Positions 9,166 to 17,656 of a DNA stretch of 64,000 bases are shown here, in pieces (position 1 is the stretch's first letter; the number at the start of each line of letters is the position of its first letter). Location of the stretch: positions 61,082 to 125,081 of the forward strand of contig PCAK01000012.1 in assembly GCA_002730525.1 (NCBI GenBank), in the 5' to 3' direction. Origin of the DNA: Acidobacteriota bacterium (GTDB lineage Bacteria > Acidobacteriota > Vicinamibacteria > Vicinamibacterales > UBA823). The translations under genes and the position numbers were made by a program. A model generated the notes under the pieces. That model was not told where the DNA came from, searched no databases, and was given only the letters and a program-made list of their open reading frames with translations.

Positions 9166-11205
9166 ATGGTCGCTTCTGTCACCGCTCCAGTTCGCCACGA
9201 CACTCATCCGACCCCGTGGGTGAGATACGCCTGGGGCGCCACGCTCACCCTCCTGTTGCTCGCCTGCCTCGCCGTCTGGCACATCTCGTTGCTCTGGCTG
9301 TATCGCGATGGCCCATCGGTGCTCGCCAGTTGGCTCATGACCATCTTCGTGCTCGTCCTGGCCACACGGCAGTTGGCGCGGCAAGTGGCGCCTCCCGCGC
9401 GTAGTTTCCTGATGCGGCACTTCGCACGGCTCGATGCCGTCGGTCTCGTCTTCGTCGCCTTCCTCTTGCTCCTGCTCTTGTTGTTTCATCTGGGCTTCGA
9501 GCGAGCGGCTTCCGACGGCCGCTCCTACTTCGTGCAGGTGCGGTCTCTGGTCATGGACTGGGATCTTGACTTCACGAACGATGAGGCGGAGTTCGGCGGA
9601 CACGGCGCGGGGCAGTACGCCTTCGGTGCGCCAATCCTTTGGAGTCCCTTCTTCGTCGTCGGCCATGTCTGGCTCAGCGCGTTGAATCTCCTGGGAGGAG
9701 ATCTGCGCGTCGACGGCTACTACTTCCCGTATCAGCGTGCCATCGGACTCGGGACACTCCTGTACGGATTTGTCGGTCTGGTCCTCATCTACCGGGTGTT
9801 GCGAAAGTACTTCTCCAGCGGCCTGGCATGCCTGTCGACCCTGGGGTTGTGCGGCAGCTCGTTCCTGATCTGGTATCTCACCGTCGACAATTCGATGGTG
9901 CACGGCGTGTCGATGTTCGCGACCACGTTGTTTCTCTTCCTCTGGCACCGATTTCGGGACGTTCCGACACGGGTTCCCTGGGTCTGGCTTGGTGCCTCGG
10001 CGGGCGTCATGGCCATGGTGCGCTGGCAGAACATCGCGTTCGTGGTACTGCCTCTGGGTGACCTGCTGTGGTCGTCCTGGTGCGCTCGGAGCGGAGACAG
10101 CCGTACCCGGCTGTCGGCAGGAGGGCGAGATCTGGTCAGGTTCACCGGAGCCGCATTTGCCGCGTTCGTGCCGCAACTCCTGTTCTGGAAGGCCGTGTAC
10201 GGATCGTGGGTCTACTTGCCGGTTCGTGAGCACGCGTTTGAACCCACGTTGCTTCCTCCGTACCTGATCGACGTGCTCTTCTCATCGAACCGCGGGCTAC
10301 TGTCATGGACACCCGTCATCTCTGCCGCGCTGATCGGCCTTGTGTTCTTCGCGCGCCACCACGGGCGTGTCGCCCTGGTGCTGGCCGGCGGCTTCCTCGG
10401 GCAGCTCTGGATCAACGGGGCTGTCGAGATCTGGTGGGGTGGCGTCGGCTTTGGCGCGCGACGCTTTGCCAACTCCGCACTCGTCTTCGCCGTCGGTTTG
10501 GCGGGCCTCCTGGCGGCGGTCCAACGACGCCCGCTCATAGCGCCGGTCGTGACGTTCTGCGCCTTACTGCTATTCAACACCGTGTTCATGCTCGGCTATC
10601 GCAACGGTACGTTGTCGCCGACCGAGGGAGTGGCGTTCGACAGCGTCATGGACGAGCTGTACGAGCACGTCGGAAACCCGTTCTCGTTGCCGATGGGCGC
10701 CTACGTCGCGTGGCGGTACGACGTGGGCCTGCCCGTCTACGACCGCTTGCGCGGCCGGGCGTACAACAACCTCTTGATTGACGTTGGCGCGCCAGACGAC
10801 GAGAGGTTCCTGGGCCACGGGTGGGCGGCGCGGGAACAGCATCCAAGTTTCACGTTTCGTTGGGCGGACAACGAGACCTCAACGGTGCTCGTGCCACTCA
10901 AGACGAACACCGATGACTACCTCTTGGAGCTCGAGTGGGGACCATTCATCGGCCCGGGGTTGCCACCGCAGACTGTCGAGATCGAGGTGAACAGCACCTC
11001 CGTGGCGACGCTGACGCTTCAGCCGGGCATGCACGTCGACCGCGTCGAGATCCCCGCAGCGGTGCTCCGGCTCAACCTGAATCAGCTGCGTTTTCGCTAT
11101 CGGTACGCCGTTTCGCCTGAGGAACTCGGACTCTCGGGAGACACCAGACGGCTGTCTGTCCAGGTGGCCACCCTCCGGCTCCAGCGGCTCCTCAAGGATT
11201 CGTAG
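9166..11205 (+). CDS. GT-C-like membrane protein (family A) with C-terminal beta domain
   Basis: A 679-residue protein. The membrane part (about 15-500) carries the three blocks shared with the genes at 3775 and 14936: SDGRSYFVQVRSLVMDWD in the first periplasmic loop, LFSSNRGLLSWTP, and GARRFANS. About 150 soluble residues follow. They begin near FLGHGWAAREQHPSFTFRW and end in a strand-rich region (VEIEVNSTSVATLTL, DTRRLSVQVATLRLQ) that looks like a periplasmic beta-sandwich. The related proteins at 3775 and 14936 lack this tail. Likely a polyprenyl-phosphate-sugar-dependent glycosyltransferase, by inference. It stands alone between a plus-strand unit and convergent minus-strand genes. Confidence 0.7.
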   Translation: MVASVTAPVRHDTHPTPWVRYAWGATLTLLLLACLAVWHISLLWLYRDGPSVLASWLMTIFVLVLATRQLARQVAPPARSFLMRHFARLDAVGLVFVAFLLLLLLLFHLGFERAASDGRSYFVQVRSLVMDWDLDFTNDEAEFGGHGAGQYAFGAPILWSPFFVVGHVWLSALNLLGGDLRVDGYYFPYQRAIGLGTLLYGFVGLVLIYRVLRKYFSSGLACLSTLGLCGSSFLIWYLTVDNSMVHGVSMFATTLFLFLWHRFRDVPTRVPWVWLGASAGVMAMVRWQNIAFVVLPLGDLLWSSWCARSGDSRTRLSAGGRDLVRFTGAAFAAFVPQLLFWKAVYGSWVYLPVREHAFEPTLLPPYLIDVLFSSNRGLLSWTPVISAALIGLVFFARHHGRVALVLAGGFLGQLWINGAVEIWWGGVGFGARRFANSALVFAVGLAGLLAAVQRRPLIAPVVTFCALLLFNTVFMLGYRNGTLSPTEGVAFDSVMDELYEHVGNPFSLPMGAYVAWRYDVGLPVYDRLRGRAYNNLLIDVGAPDDERFLGHGWAAREQHPSFTFRWADNETSTVLVPLKTNTDDYLLELEWGPFIGPGLPPQTVEIEVNSTSVATLTLQPGMHVDRVEIPAAVLRLNLNQLRFRYRYAVSPEELGLSGDTRRLSVQVATLRLQRLLKDS

Positions 11206-11230
11206 ACCCGAGGGACCGGGACCACCCTTC

Positions 11231-12337
11231 TCACGGCTTGAAGGCGCGCACCGCTTCGATGACCTGGTTCACCGAGGTGTCGGTGAGTGCCGGGTGCAAT
11301 GGCAGGGAGACGAGTTCGTGACAGGCCGCATCGGCAACTGGAGACGCCGCAGGCTGGTGCTCCGCGAACGCAGGCTGTTGTGTGAGGGGCGTGGGGTAGT
11401 GGATGAGCGTATCGATGCCCGCTGTCCGCAGATGCTCCCGAAGTTGTTTGCGCCGCGCCGATCGGACCGGAAACAGGTGGTAGACGTGTCCCGGATCGTG
11501 CTCGACGGGGACTGTCGGATCGCTCAGGGCAAAGTGCTCTTGATACAGCGCTGCCAGCGCCCGACGCCGGGCGGTCCACTGTTCGAGAAACGGAAGCTTC
11601 GCTCGCAGTACCGCCGCCTGGAGTTCATCGAGGCGTGAGTTCACACCCGCGAGGTCGTGGCGAAAAGGCTTGGACTGGCCGCCGTTTCGCAGCCGCCTGA
11701 TCCGCTCCGCCGTCTGTCCGTCATCGGTGCAGGCCGCTCCGCCATCACCCACACTGCCGAGATTTTTCGTCGGATAGAAGCTGAACGCACCGCCGTGACC
11801 GAAGGTGCCGACGGGGCGTCCCGCGCAGGTTGCCAGGTGCGCCTGGCAGCAGTCTTCGATGAGGGCGAGGTGGTGACGGTTTGCGATCTCGGCGAGGGCC
11901 GGCATATCAGCCGGCTGACCGTAGAGGTGAACCGGGACGATGGCCGCGGTCTTCGGACCCACCGCCGCCCGGACCGCGGCCGGGTCGATCGTCAGACGGG
12001 CCGCATCGATATCTGCGAATACTGGTCGTGCGCCGGCCATCACGATCGCCAACGCCGTGAAGGCTGCCGAGAGCGGCGTCGTGATGACCTCATCGCCGGG
12101 TCCGATGCCGTGTGCCTTCAGGAGCAGGAAGAGCGCATCCGTACCGTTGCCCAGGCCGACGGCATGCCCCACTCCGGACGCTGCCGCGAACTCGCGTTCG
12201 AAGCTCTCGACTTCCGGGCCGAGCACGAACCACCCGCGGTCGACGACTCGCCGGATCGCCGCGTCGGTTGCCTCAGCTGCTTCGCCAGGTTTCAGCGTCA
12301 GAAACGGGACCGTGGTGCGCTCGCGCCTATCGGGCAT
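11231..12337 (-). CDS. DegT/DnrJ/EryC1 PLP-dependent sugar aminotransferase
   Basis: A 368-residue fold-type I aminotransferase that converts a keto-sugar nucleotide to an amino sugar using glutamate and PLP. The Schiff-base lysine is K191 in FSFYPTKNLGSVGDGG. The acidic residue that contacts the pyridine nitrogen lies in ALIEDCCQAH (about 159-168). The N-terminal GNGTDAL loop holds the cofactor phosphate. The ATG at 12337 was chosen because the family starts a few residues before VPFLTL and a longer start would lie inside the upstream gene. It overlaps that gene's stop by 11 bases and ends a four-gene unit (methyltransferase, GT2, SDR, aminotransferase). The exact sugar is unknown. Confidence 0.92.
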   Translation of the reverse strand: MPDRRERTTVPFLTLKPGEAAEATDAAIRRVVDRGWFVLGPEVESFEREFAAASGVGHAVGLGNGTDALFLLLKAHGIGPGDEVITTPLSAAFTALAIVMAGARPVFADIDAARLTIDPAAVRAAVGPKTAAIVPVHLYGQPADMPALAEIANRHHLALIEDCCQAHLATCAGRPVGTFGHGGAFSFYPTKNLGSVGDGGAACTDDGQTAERIRRLRNGGQSKPFRHDLAGVNSRLDELQAAVLRAKLPFLEQWTARRRALAALYQEHFALSDPTVPVEHDPGHVYHLFPVRSARRKQLREHLRTAGIDTLIHYPTPLTQQPAFAEHQPAASPVADAACHELVSLPLHPALTDTSVNQVIEAVRAFKP

Positions 12338-13322
12338 CGTCGGACTGGGCGTCGTTGACGTAGTGGACGAGATGCTCGCGGTAGAACGCGACGGGCGGCT
12401 GCCATCCGACCGTACTCGTGAACTTGGTTGAATCTGCGTAGAAGTCTCCGATGTCGATCGCCTTTTTCTCAACGGGCCAGTCGACGTATCGGACCCGGCC
12501 GGTGCCGGCCACTTCTAGCAGTCTGCGAACCAGTGCACGCAAACTGATCGGCTCAGAACCGCCCACATTGTAGATGCTACCGTCACACTCCGCCGTTGCG
12601 CCGGCCAGGAGAAAGGCAGCGGCGGCATCGTCCACGAAGACGAAGTCCCGGATCTGCGAGCCGTCACCGAATATCTCGATCTCACGGTCCTCGACGGCCA
12701 GGCGGATGAACCAGCCGATGAACCCTTGTCGGCTATGCTTGATGAGCTGCCGCGGACCGTAGACGTTCGTCAACCGTAGCGAGTAGCTTCGGATTCCGAA
12801 CGCACGGTGGTACATGAGGTGGTAGTACTCGCCAGCGACCTTGTTGATGCCGTTGACGTCGATCGGTCGGACGAGGTGCTCCTCCGTCACGGGCAACCGG
12901 TCTGGGTGCCCGTAGACCTGCCGAGTTCCGGCGAAGACGATCTTCACCTCGGGATTGTGCTTCCGGCAGGCCTCGAGGAGCGAGAGTTGGCTCCGGCAAT
13001 TGATCTCCAGATCGGTGTATGGGTCCCGCATGCTATCGATATGGCTCACCTGGCCGGCCAAATTGAAGATGATCTCGCGATCGCGGACAAGTTCGTCCAT
13101 CGCGCCCTCGTCGCGGACGTCGGTCGTGTTCACGGTCACGTGATCCTCGAGACCAGCGATGTTGAAGCGGTTGCCGCCGTGGTCTGGGATCAGGGAGTCC
13201 ACCAGGAGCACATCGGCATTCAGATCGACGAGCCGTCGAGCGAGGTTGCTTCCGATGAAGCCGAGCCCACCCGTGATCAGGACCCGGCGACCGCCGTAGA
13301 ACGATTCGTACTCGGCGGTCAT
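12327..13322 (-). CDS. Extended SDR NAD-dependent sugar epimerase/dehydratase, atypical active site
   Basis: A 331-residue extended short-chain dehydrogenase. The NAD-binding motif is GGLGFIGSN (18-26), and LRLTNVYGPRQ and VFVDDAAAAF are typical of UDP-glucose 4-epimerase-like enzymes. The catalytic YxxxK is altered: the lysine is K151, but the position four before it is N147 (DVNGINKVAGE). Canonical proton transfer through tyrosine is therefore not possible as usual. I recall similar NGINK sequences in a subgroup of this family, so this may be a subfamily trait and not a mutation. It is followed by an aminotransferase and preceded by a GT2 with a 4-base overlap, suggesting that it makes the sugar the aminotransferase modifies. 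Confidence 0.85.
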   Translation of the reverse strand: MTAEYESFYGGRRVLITGGLGFIGSNLARRLVDLNADVLLVDSLIPDHGGNRFNIAGLEDHVTVNTTDVRDEGAMDELVRDREIIFNLAGQVSHIDSMRDPYTDLEINCRSQLSLLEACRKHNPEVKIVFAGTRQVYGHPDRLPVTEEHLVRPIDVNGINKVAGEYYHLMYHRAFGIRSYSLRLTNVYGPRQLIKHSRQGFIGWFIRLAVEDREIEIFGDGSQIRDFVFVDDAAAAFLLAGATAECDGSIYNVGGSEPISLRALVRRLLEVAGTGRVRYVDWPVEKKAIDIGDFYADSTKFTSTVGWQPPVAFYREHLVHYVNDAQSDDAR

Positions 13323-14107
13323 TCGAGGTTCTTCGTTCGAGGGGAGGCGCGAACCGACGCCCCCGCAGCCTGCGACGGTTCGGGGCGCCAGACCAGTTCC
13401 AGCCAGAGCTTGAAGACATCGAGCGTGGTGCGCACGACCCTACGCACGTTGAAGAACTGCGACTTCCCGTAGGCCCGATGGTAGTGGTGGACGGGGACCT
13501 CGACGACTCTGAAGCCAGAATCCTGCACCTTCTTCATCAGTTCCAGGCAGATGACTCCGCTGGACTTGCCCAAGGTGACGCGATCGAAGATGCGCCGCCG
13601 CATCAGGCGGAAGTCGCAGTCGACGTCCCGGAGGTGGAGCCCGAACAGTGTCTTGACGAAATGGTGATAGATCCGCCCGATGACGATCCGGTGAAGCGGG
13701 TCGGACCTGCTGATCTTGTAGCCGTTGACGAAGTCGACGCCATCAGAGAGCTCTGCCCAGAGCGCCGTCATTTCGCGCGGGTCATACTGCGCGTCGCCGT
13801 CAGTGTAGAAGATGAGGTCCTTGGCCGCAGCCGCAAAACCTGACCGCAGCGCAGCGCCGTATCCGCCATTCTCTGGGTGGTGGATGACTCGGACTGTCGG
13901 GTAGACACGCGCCAGTTCCTCGAGAACCTCACGCGTCGAGTCGGCACTGCCGTCGTTGACGACGATCACTTCATAGTCCGATGTCAGCTGGCGTGCTGTC
14001 GTCACCGCAGCGACGACCATGCTCGCGATCGTCCCTCCGTCGTTGTATGCGGGAAAGAAGACGCTGAGGCTGGTCGCGGGGTTGGACGTCTCGATTCCTG
14101 GCGTCAT
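13319..14107 (-). CDS. GT2 glycosyltransferase, dolichyl-phosphate-mannose-synthase type
   Basis: A 262-residue GT-A enzyme. Residues about 10-120 hold VFFPAYNDG, VIVVNDGSADST and the metal-binding acidic motif YTDGDAQYDP. The later GYKISRSDPLHR and CDFRLMRR blocks are typical of polyprenyl-phosphate glycosyltransferases. There is no strong C-terminal transmembrane pair, so this is the soluble or peripheral type. The reaction is transfer of a sugar from a nucleotide to polyprenyl phosphate, giving the donor GT-C enzymes use. It overlaps both neighbours by 4 bases (13319-13322 and 14104-14107), which indicates tight coupling with the SDR and the methyltransferase. Confidence 0.88.
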   Translation of the reverse strand: MTPGIETSNPATSLSVFFPAYNDGGTIASMVVAAVTTARQLTSDYEVIVVNDGSADSTREVLEELARVYPTVRVIHHPENGGYGAALRSGFAAAAKDLIFYTDGDAQYDPREMTALWAELSDGVDFVNGYKISRSDPLHRIVIGRIYHHFVKTLFGLHLRDVDCDFRLMRRRIFDRVTLGKSSGVICLELMKKVQDSGFRVVEVPVHHYHRAYGKSQFFNVRRVVRTTLDVFKLWLELVWRPEPSQAAGASVRASPRTKNLE

Positions 14108-14856
14108 TCTGCGGCCGGCTTCCTGGCGAGACAGAGTATCGAACTTCCTAGCGGCAGATCCACCAAGCGTAGGACGCCTGCCTCTGCCGAGAGCAGTAGC
14201 GAAAGCAGGGCGTTGATCAGCGCGGGCGGTATCGCGAAGTCATGCCTTGCGGTCGGGGTCGAATTCGTGCCTCGTGCTCGCTGCAGCACCCGAACGCCTA
14301 GCATCGGAAGGAAGATGGAGGCGTTGGTGTGGGTGATCCGCGCAACCCGAAAGCCTGCGCGCGCGAGCGCCGAACCGAGTCGAGCGCGCGAGTAACGGCG
14401 GCGCTCACCAACGAAGACCGAGTGATCGCCGGTGAGCACCTTCATGGCGGGGACGTTGGCCACGAGTGCGCCGCCGGGTCGCACCACCCTGAACATCTCG
14501 TCGAGAGCGGCGCGTTCGACCTCATCCTCGAGGCAGTACAGGACGTCGAAGGACGTCGCGACATCGAAGCTATTGTCGGGAAAAGGGAGGTGAGCGACCG
14601 TCGCGCGGGCGATCCGTCGATGGCCCGCGGCGGCGGCGTAGGCGACGCCGTCTCCAGCCAGATCGAAGCCGAAGTCATGACCGTAGGTTGCGAGCATCGC
14701 CAGGTTCGCACCCGTGCCGCAGCCGCAGTCGAGGATCCGAGGATGGCTGACGCCTTGCACGGCCCGCGCCAGGAACGGTTCGACGAATCGACGAAAACCG
14801 CGATACCAGAAGTGCGCGCGCTCGGCCTCGTAGGTCGCCTTCAGCAGTTCGTCCAC
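14104..14856 (-). CDS. Class I SAM-dependent methyltransferase
   Basis: A 250-residue methyltransferase. Motif I is ILDCGCGTGANLAML (about 41-55), and VATSFDVLYCLEDE with FRVVRPGGALVANVPA correspond to motifs II and III of the Methyltransf_11 group. It is the first gene of the minus-strand unit leading to GT2, SDR and aminotransferase, so it may methylate a sugar or a lipid-linked glycan. The start is a GTG. A TAGAAT hexamer ends 9 bases before it and there is no Shine-Dalgarno, which again fits a leaderless message. The methyl acceptor is unknown. Confidence 0.85.
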   Translation of the reverse strand: MDELLKATYEAERAHFWYRGFRRFVEPFLARAVQGVSHPRILDCGCGTGANLAMLATYGHDFGFDLAGDGVAYAAAAGHRRIARATVAHLPFPDNSFDVATSFDVLYCLEDEVERAALDEMFRVVRPGGALVANVPAMKVLTGDHSVFVGERRRYSRARLGSALARAGFRVARITHTNASIFLPMLGVRVLQRARGTNSTPTARHDFAIPPALINALLSLLLSAEAGVLRLVDLPLGSSILCLARKPAAE

Positions 14857-14865
14857 GTTACGGAG

Positions 14866-14871
14866 ATTCTA
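14866..14871 (-). promoter_or_regulatory. -10 element for the methyltransferase unit
   Basis: TAGAAT reads on the minus strand 9 bases before the GTG at 14856. No -35 match is visible. The spacing suggests a leaderless transcript. Confidence 0.35.
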
Positions 14872-14908
14872 GCTCGTTCCGAGGGGCCACAGGGCGTCGG
14901 GGCGGATT

Positions 14909-14917
14909 TGGTATAGT
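14909..14917 (+). promoter_or_regulatory. Extended -10 for the gene starting at 14936
   Basis: TGGTATAGT is an extended -10 (TGn plus TATAGT) 18 bases before the ATG. The identical nine bases appear at 46286-46294 on the other strand before the Trm112-like gene. Confidence 0.45.
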
Positions 14918-14935
14918 GCGACCCGTTCGGTCGCG

Positions 14936-16390
14936 ATGCAGATTCCCCGCCGCCTACGGATTCTGGACGATGCGTTGACAAGTCGAGTAGGGGTGGGCCT
15001 TCCGCTCGTGCTTGTCTTCCTGCTCTCGCTCCCCGCCGTCACGACACGGCTCTACGCGTCGGACGAGATTCAGTATTTCGCGTATCTGCGATCGCTCTGG
15101 TTCGATCACGACGTCTCCTTTCAAAACGAGTACGAGTACTTCTACGATCGTGGAATCGCGCGTGCCCGCGGATTTCACGAAACCTTTCTCGAGTTCGAGA
15201 CGCCGACCGGCCTCCGCTACAACTTCGGCACGATCGGCTCGGCTTTGTTGTGGGCACCCTTCTATGCCGTGGGAGATCTCACGGCTCGAGGCATGCGCCT
15301 GGCCGGCTCCGGCGTCGCCGTCGACGGCTTTTCCCAGCCCTACCTGTCGGCGCTCGCGTACGGATCGGCGGTGTACGGGTTGTTGGCCATCGCGATTTCC
15401 ATGGTCATCGTGCGACGGCTCCTGGGTAGCGGCCCTGCGGCAGGGTTCGTGATCTGGATCGGCACACCGTTGCTCTTCTACACCCACATCGCGCCGGGGA
15501 TGGCGCATGCCTGCTCGGCGTTCGCGGTGGCACTGTTCACCGTGGTCTGGCTGCGCGTCCGGCGCTCCTGGTCTTTGCCGGGGATCGCGGCCCTGGGCGC
15601 CGTGACTGCGCTGATGGCCATGGTCCGAGAGCAAGATCTCCTGCTGGCGGTCGGGCCTGCCGCGGATTTCATCTGGACGGCCATCGCGAACGTGAGAACT
15701 TCCAGCGATCGAATCAAGGCGGCGCGATCCTGGTTGATCGCGGCCTGCGTTGGCAGCGGTGTGTCCGCGCTTGTCTACCTCCCACAGGCGATGAGCTACA
15801 TCGTCTTGAACGGTCGGATCGGCCCCCCTGATGTCCTCACCGAAAAGATGAACTGGCTGGCGCCCCACGGCCTGCAGGTGCTGTTCTCACCGGAGCACGG
15901 CCTATTCGTCTGGACGCCGCTTTTGCTCGTCGCGGCCGGCGGGTTACTGTGGATGGCTTGGTCGGCGGGCGACGGGGTGGCCGACCGGATCGATACGCGG
16001 CGAATCGGATTGATCCTGTGTCTGATGGTGGCTACCCAGATCTACGTGACCGGAAGCGTCGATTCATGGACGGCGGCCGGCGCGTTCGGTCAACGCCGTT
16101 TCGTGGGGCTGACGGTCGTGTGGGTCGTCGGGCTCGCGGCGGCGCTTCAGGCGATTCGCAGCACGGCTCTTCGCCGATCGGCCTGGGCGGTGTGCGCGCT
16201 CTCGGTCTGGTGGAATCTCGGGTTGATGGTGCAGTTTGGCGCCAATCTCATGGATCGACAGCGTCTGCAGCCATCGCGCAACGCCTACAACACGTTCGTG
16301 GTCGTACCTCGGGCGGCGCCGCGACTGGCCTATCGTTACCTCTTCGACCGGAGCTCGTTCTACCAGACGAACGACTCCGATGCCCGGTGA
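14936..16390 (+). CDS. GT-C-like polytopic membrane protein (family A)
   Basis: A 484-residue protein with about ten hydrophobic segments. It shares the first-loop block SDEIQYFAYLRSLWFDHD (about 42-59), the block LFSPEHGLFVWTP and the block FGQRRFVG with the genes at 3775 and 9166. The acidic pair SDE just after the first helix is where GT-C enzymes usually carry a catalytic aspartate, which supports a polyprenyl-phosphate-sugar glycosyltransferase. It has no extra C-terminal domain. It heads a plus-strand run: GT-C, GT4, methyltransferase, GT4, GT4, GT4. The substrate is unknown. Confidence 0.72.
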   Translation: MQIPRRLRILDDALTSRVGVGLPLVLVFLLSLPAVTTRLYASDEIQYFAYLRSLWFDHDVSFQNEYEYFYDRGIARARGFHETFLEFETPTGLRYNFGTIGSALLWAPFYAVGDLTARGMRLAGSGVAVDGFSQPYLSALAYGSAVYGLLAIAISMVIVRRLLGSGPAAGFVIWIGTPLLFYTHIAPGMAHACSAFAVALFTVVWLRVRRSWSLPGIAALGAVTALMAMVREQDLLLAVGPAADFIWTAIANVRTSSDRIKAARSWLIAACVGSGVSALVYLPQAMSYIVLNGRIGPPDVLTEKMNWLAPHGLQVLFSPEHGLFVWTPLLLVAAGGLLWMAWSAGDGVADRIDTRRIGLILCLMVATQIYVTGSVDSWTAAGAFGQRRFVGLTVVWVVGLAAALQAIRSTALRRSAWAVCALSVWWNLGLMVQFGANLMDRQRLQPSRNAYNTFVVVPRAAPRLAYRYLFDRSSFYQTNDSDAR

Positions 16391-16426
16391 GATGCCGACG
16401 AACCAGACGTGGCAGTCCCGCGGGCA

Positions 16427-17656
16427 ATGGATGCCGTGAATCTTCTCCATTGCGCTGACACACGGTTTCCGATCGAACGCGCCAACGGCATCCAGATCAT
16501 GGAAACGTGCCATGCACTGGCCGCTCGCGGACATCAGGTGACCTTGCTGGTCCGCCGGGATCGCCGGCATGCCAATCTGGATCCGTTCGACTACTACGGG
16601 TTGCCGCCGCTGCCTGCGCTTCGAATCCGCCGGCCAACGTTGCCCCGGGATGGTCTCCCGCGCCGACTCGGCTATCTGAGTCACGCGCTTCGGTACGCGT
16701 TGGGGCCGGCGCGTCCGGATCTGGTGATGACGCGCGACCTCGGCGTCGCCGACACGCTGTTGCGGTTGCCTTCTGGATTCCGGCCTCCGGTCGTCTACGA
16801 GTCGCACGGGTTTGCGCCGATCGTCGCGAACGAGAGACCGGACGTGCTCTCGGAGGCGGCCGGCGCCTCGCATGGCAAGCAGCGGCGACTGTTCGCGCGG
16901 GAGCGGAGAGTCTGGAGCCGCGCCGAAGGCTACGTGACGATCACCCGAGGCATCGCTTCAGACCTGGCTGGCCGCTTCGGGGGGAGATCGCGACTACTCG
17001 TGGCTCCCAGCGGGGCGCGCCTGATGCCGGCGCGACGGTTCACGCCGCCCTCACCCGGCGAGACGCCAGTCCTGGCCTACGCGGGCCATCTGTATCCGGG
17101 AAAGGGTGTCGAGATCCTGCTGCGTGCCGTGGCGCAGCTGCCGGAGGTCCGCGCGGTGATCATCGGCGGCTATCCGAACGACGCGGACCTTGCGAAGGTG
17201 CGTCGCCTCACCAGTGAACTGAGCTTGGACGATCGGGTCGAATTCACCGGACAGGTCGAACCGTCGAGGGTCTCACCGCTGCTCGCCGCGGCCGACCTGC
17301 TCATCCTGCCGGTGACCGGCGCGCGCAGCTTCACACAGTACACTTCCCCGATGAAGCTGTTCGAGTACATGGCGCTCGGTAAGCCGATCGTGGCGTCCGA
17401 CCTGTCGGCGATTCGTGAAGTCTTGCGCGACGGCGAGAACGCCGTCCTCGTCGAGCCAGATAGTCCCGGACGATTGGCCGATGGCGTCCGGCGGGTGCTG
17501 GGCGATCGAGTCCTCGCGGGACGGATCGCTCACGGCGCCTTCGACGATGCGGCTCAATACAGTTGGGAGCGCAGAGCCGAGCGACTCGAGGATCTCTGTC
17601 GGGAGGTGCTCGGAGCCTTGCCATCGAGCAGCGACCGGTCGGCGGGGGGAGCGTGA
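16427..17656 (+). CDS. GT4-family glycosyltransferase
   Basis: A 409-residue GT-B enzyme. The start ADTRFPIERANGIQIMETC is typical of GT4 enzymes with an NG(I/V)Q acceptor-loop motif. The C-terminal half has YAGHLYPGKGVEILL, EFTGQVEP and SPMKLFEYMALGKPIVASD, the last holding the family's donor-binding glutamate. The ATG at 16427 places the first beta strand right after the start; a GTG 18 bases upstream is the alternative. Its stop overlaps the next gene's GTG start (GTGA), so the methyltransferase downstream is translationally coupled. Donor and acceptor are unknown. Confidence 0.88.
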   Translation: MDAVNLLHCADTRFPIERANGIQIMETCHALAARGHQVTLLVRRDRRHANLDPFDYYGLPPLPALRIRRPTLPRDGLPRRLGYLSHALRYALGPARPDLVMTRDLGVADTLLRLPSGFRPPVVYESHGFAPIVANERPDVLSEAAGASHGKQRRLFARERRVWSRAEGYVTITRGIASDLAGRFGGRSRLLVAPSGARLMPARRFTPPSPGETPVLAYAGHLYPGKGVEILLRAVAQLPEVRAVIIGGYPNDADLAKVRRLTSELSLDDRVEFTGQVEPSRVSPLLAAADLLILPVTGARSFTQYTSPMKLFEYMALGKPIVASDLSAIREVLRDGENAVLVEPDSPGRLADGVRRVLGDRVLAGRIAHGAFDDAAQYSWERRAERLEDLCREVLGALPSSSDRSAGGA

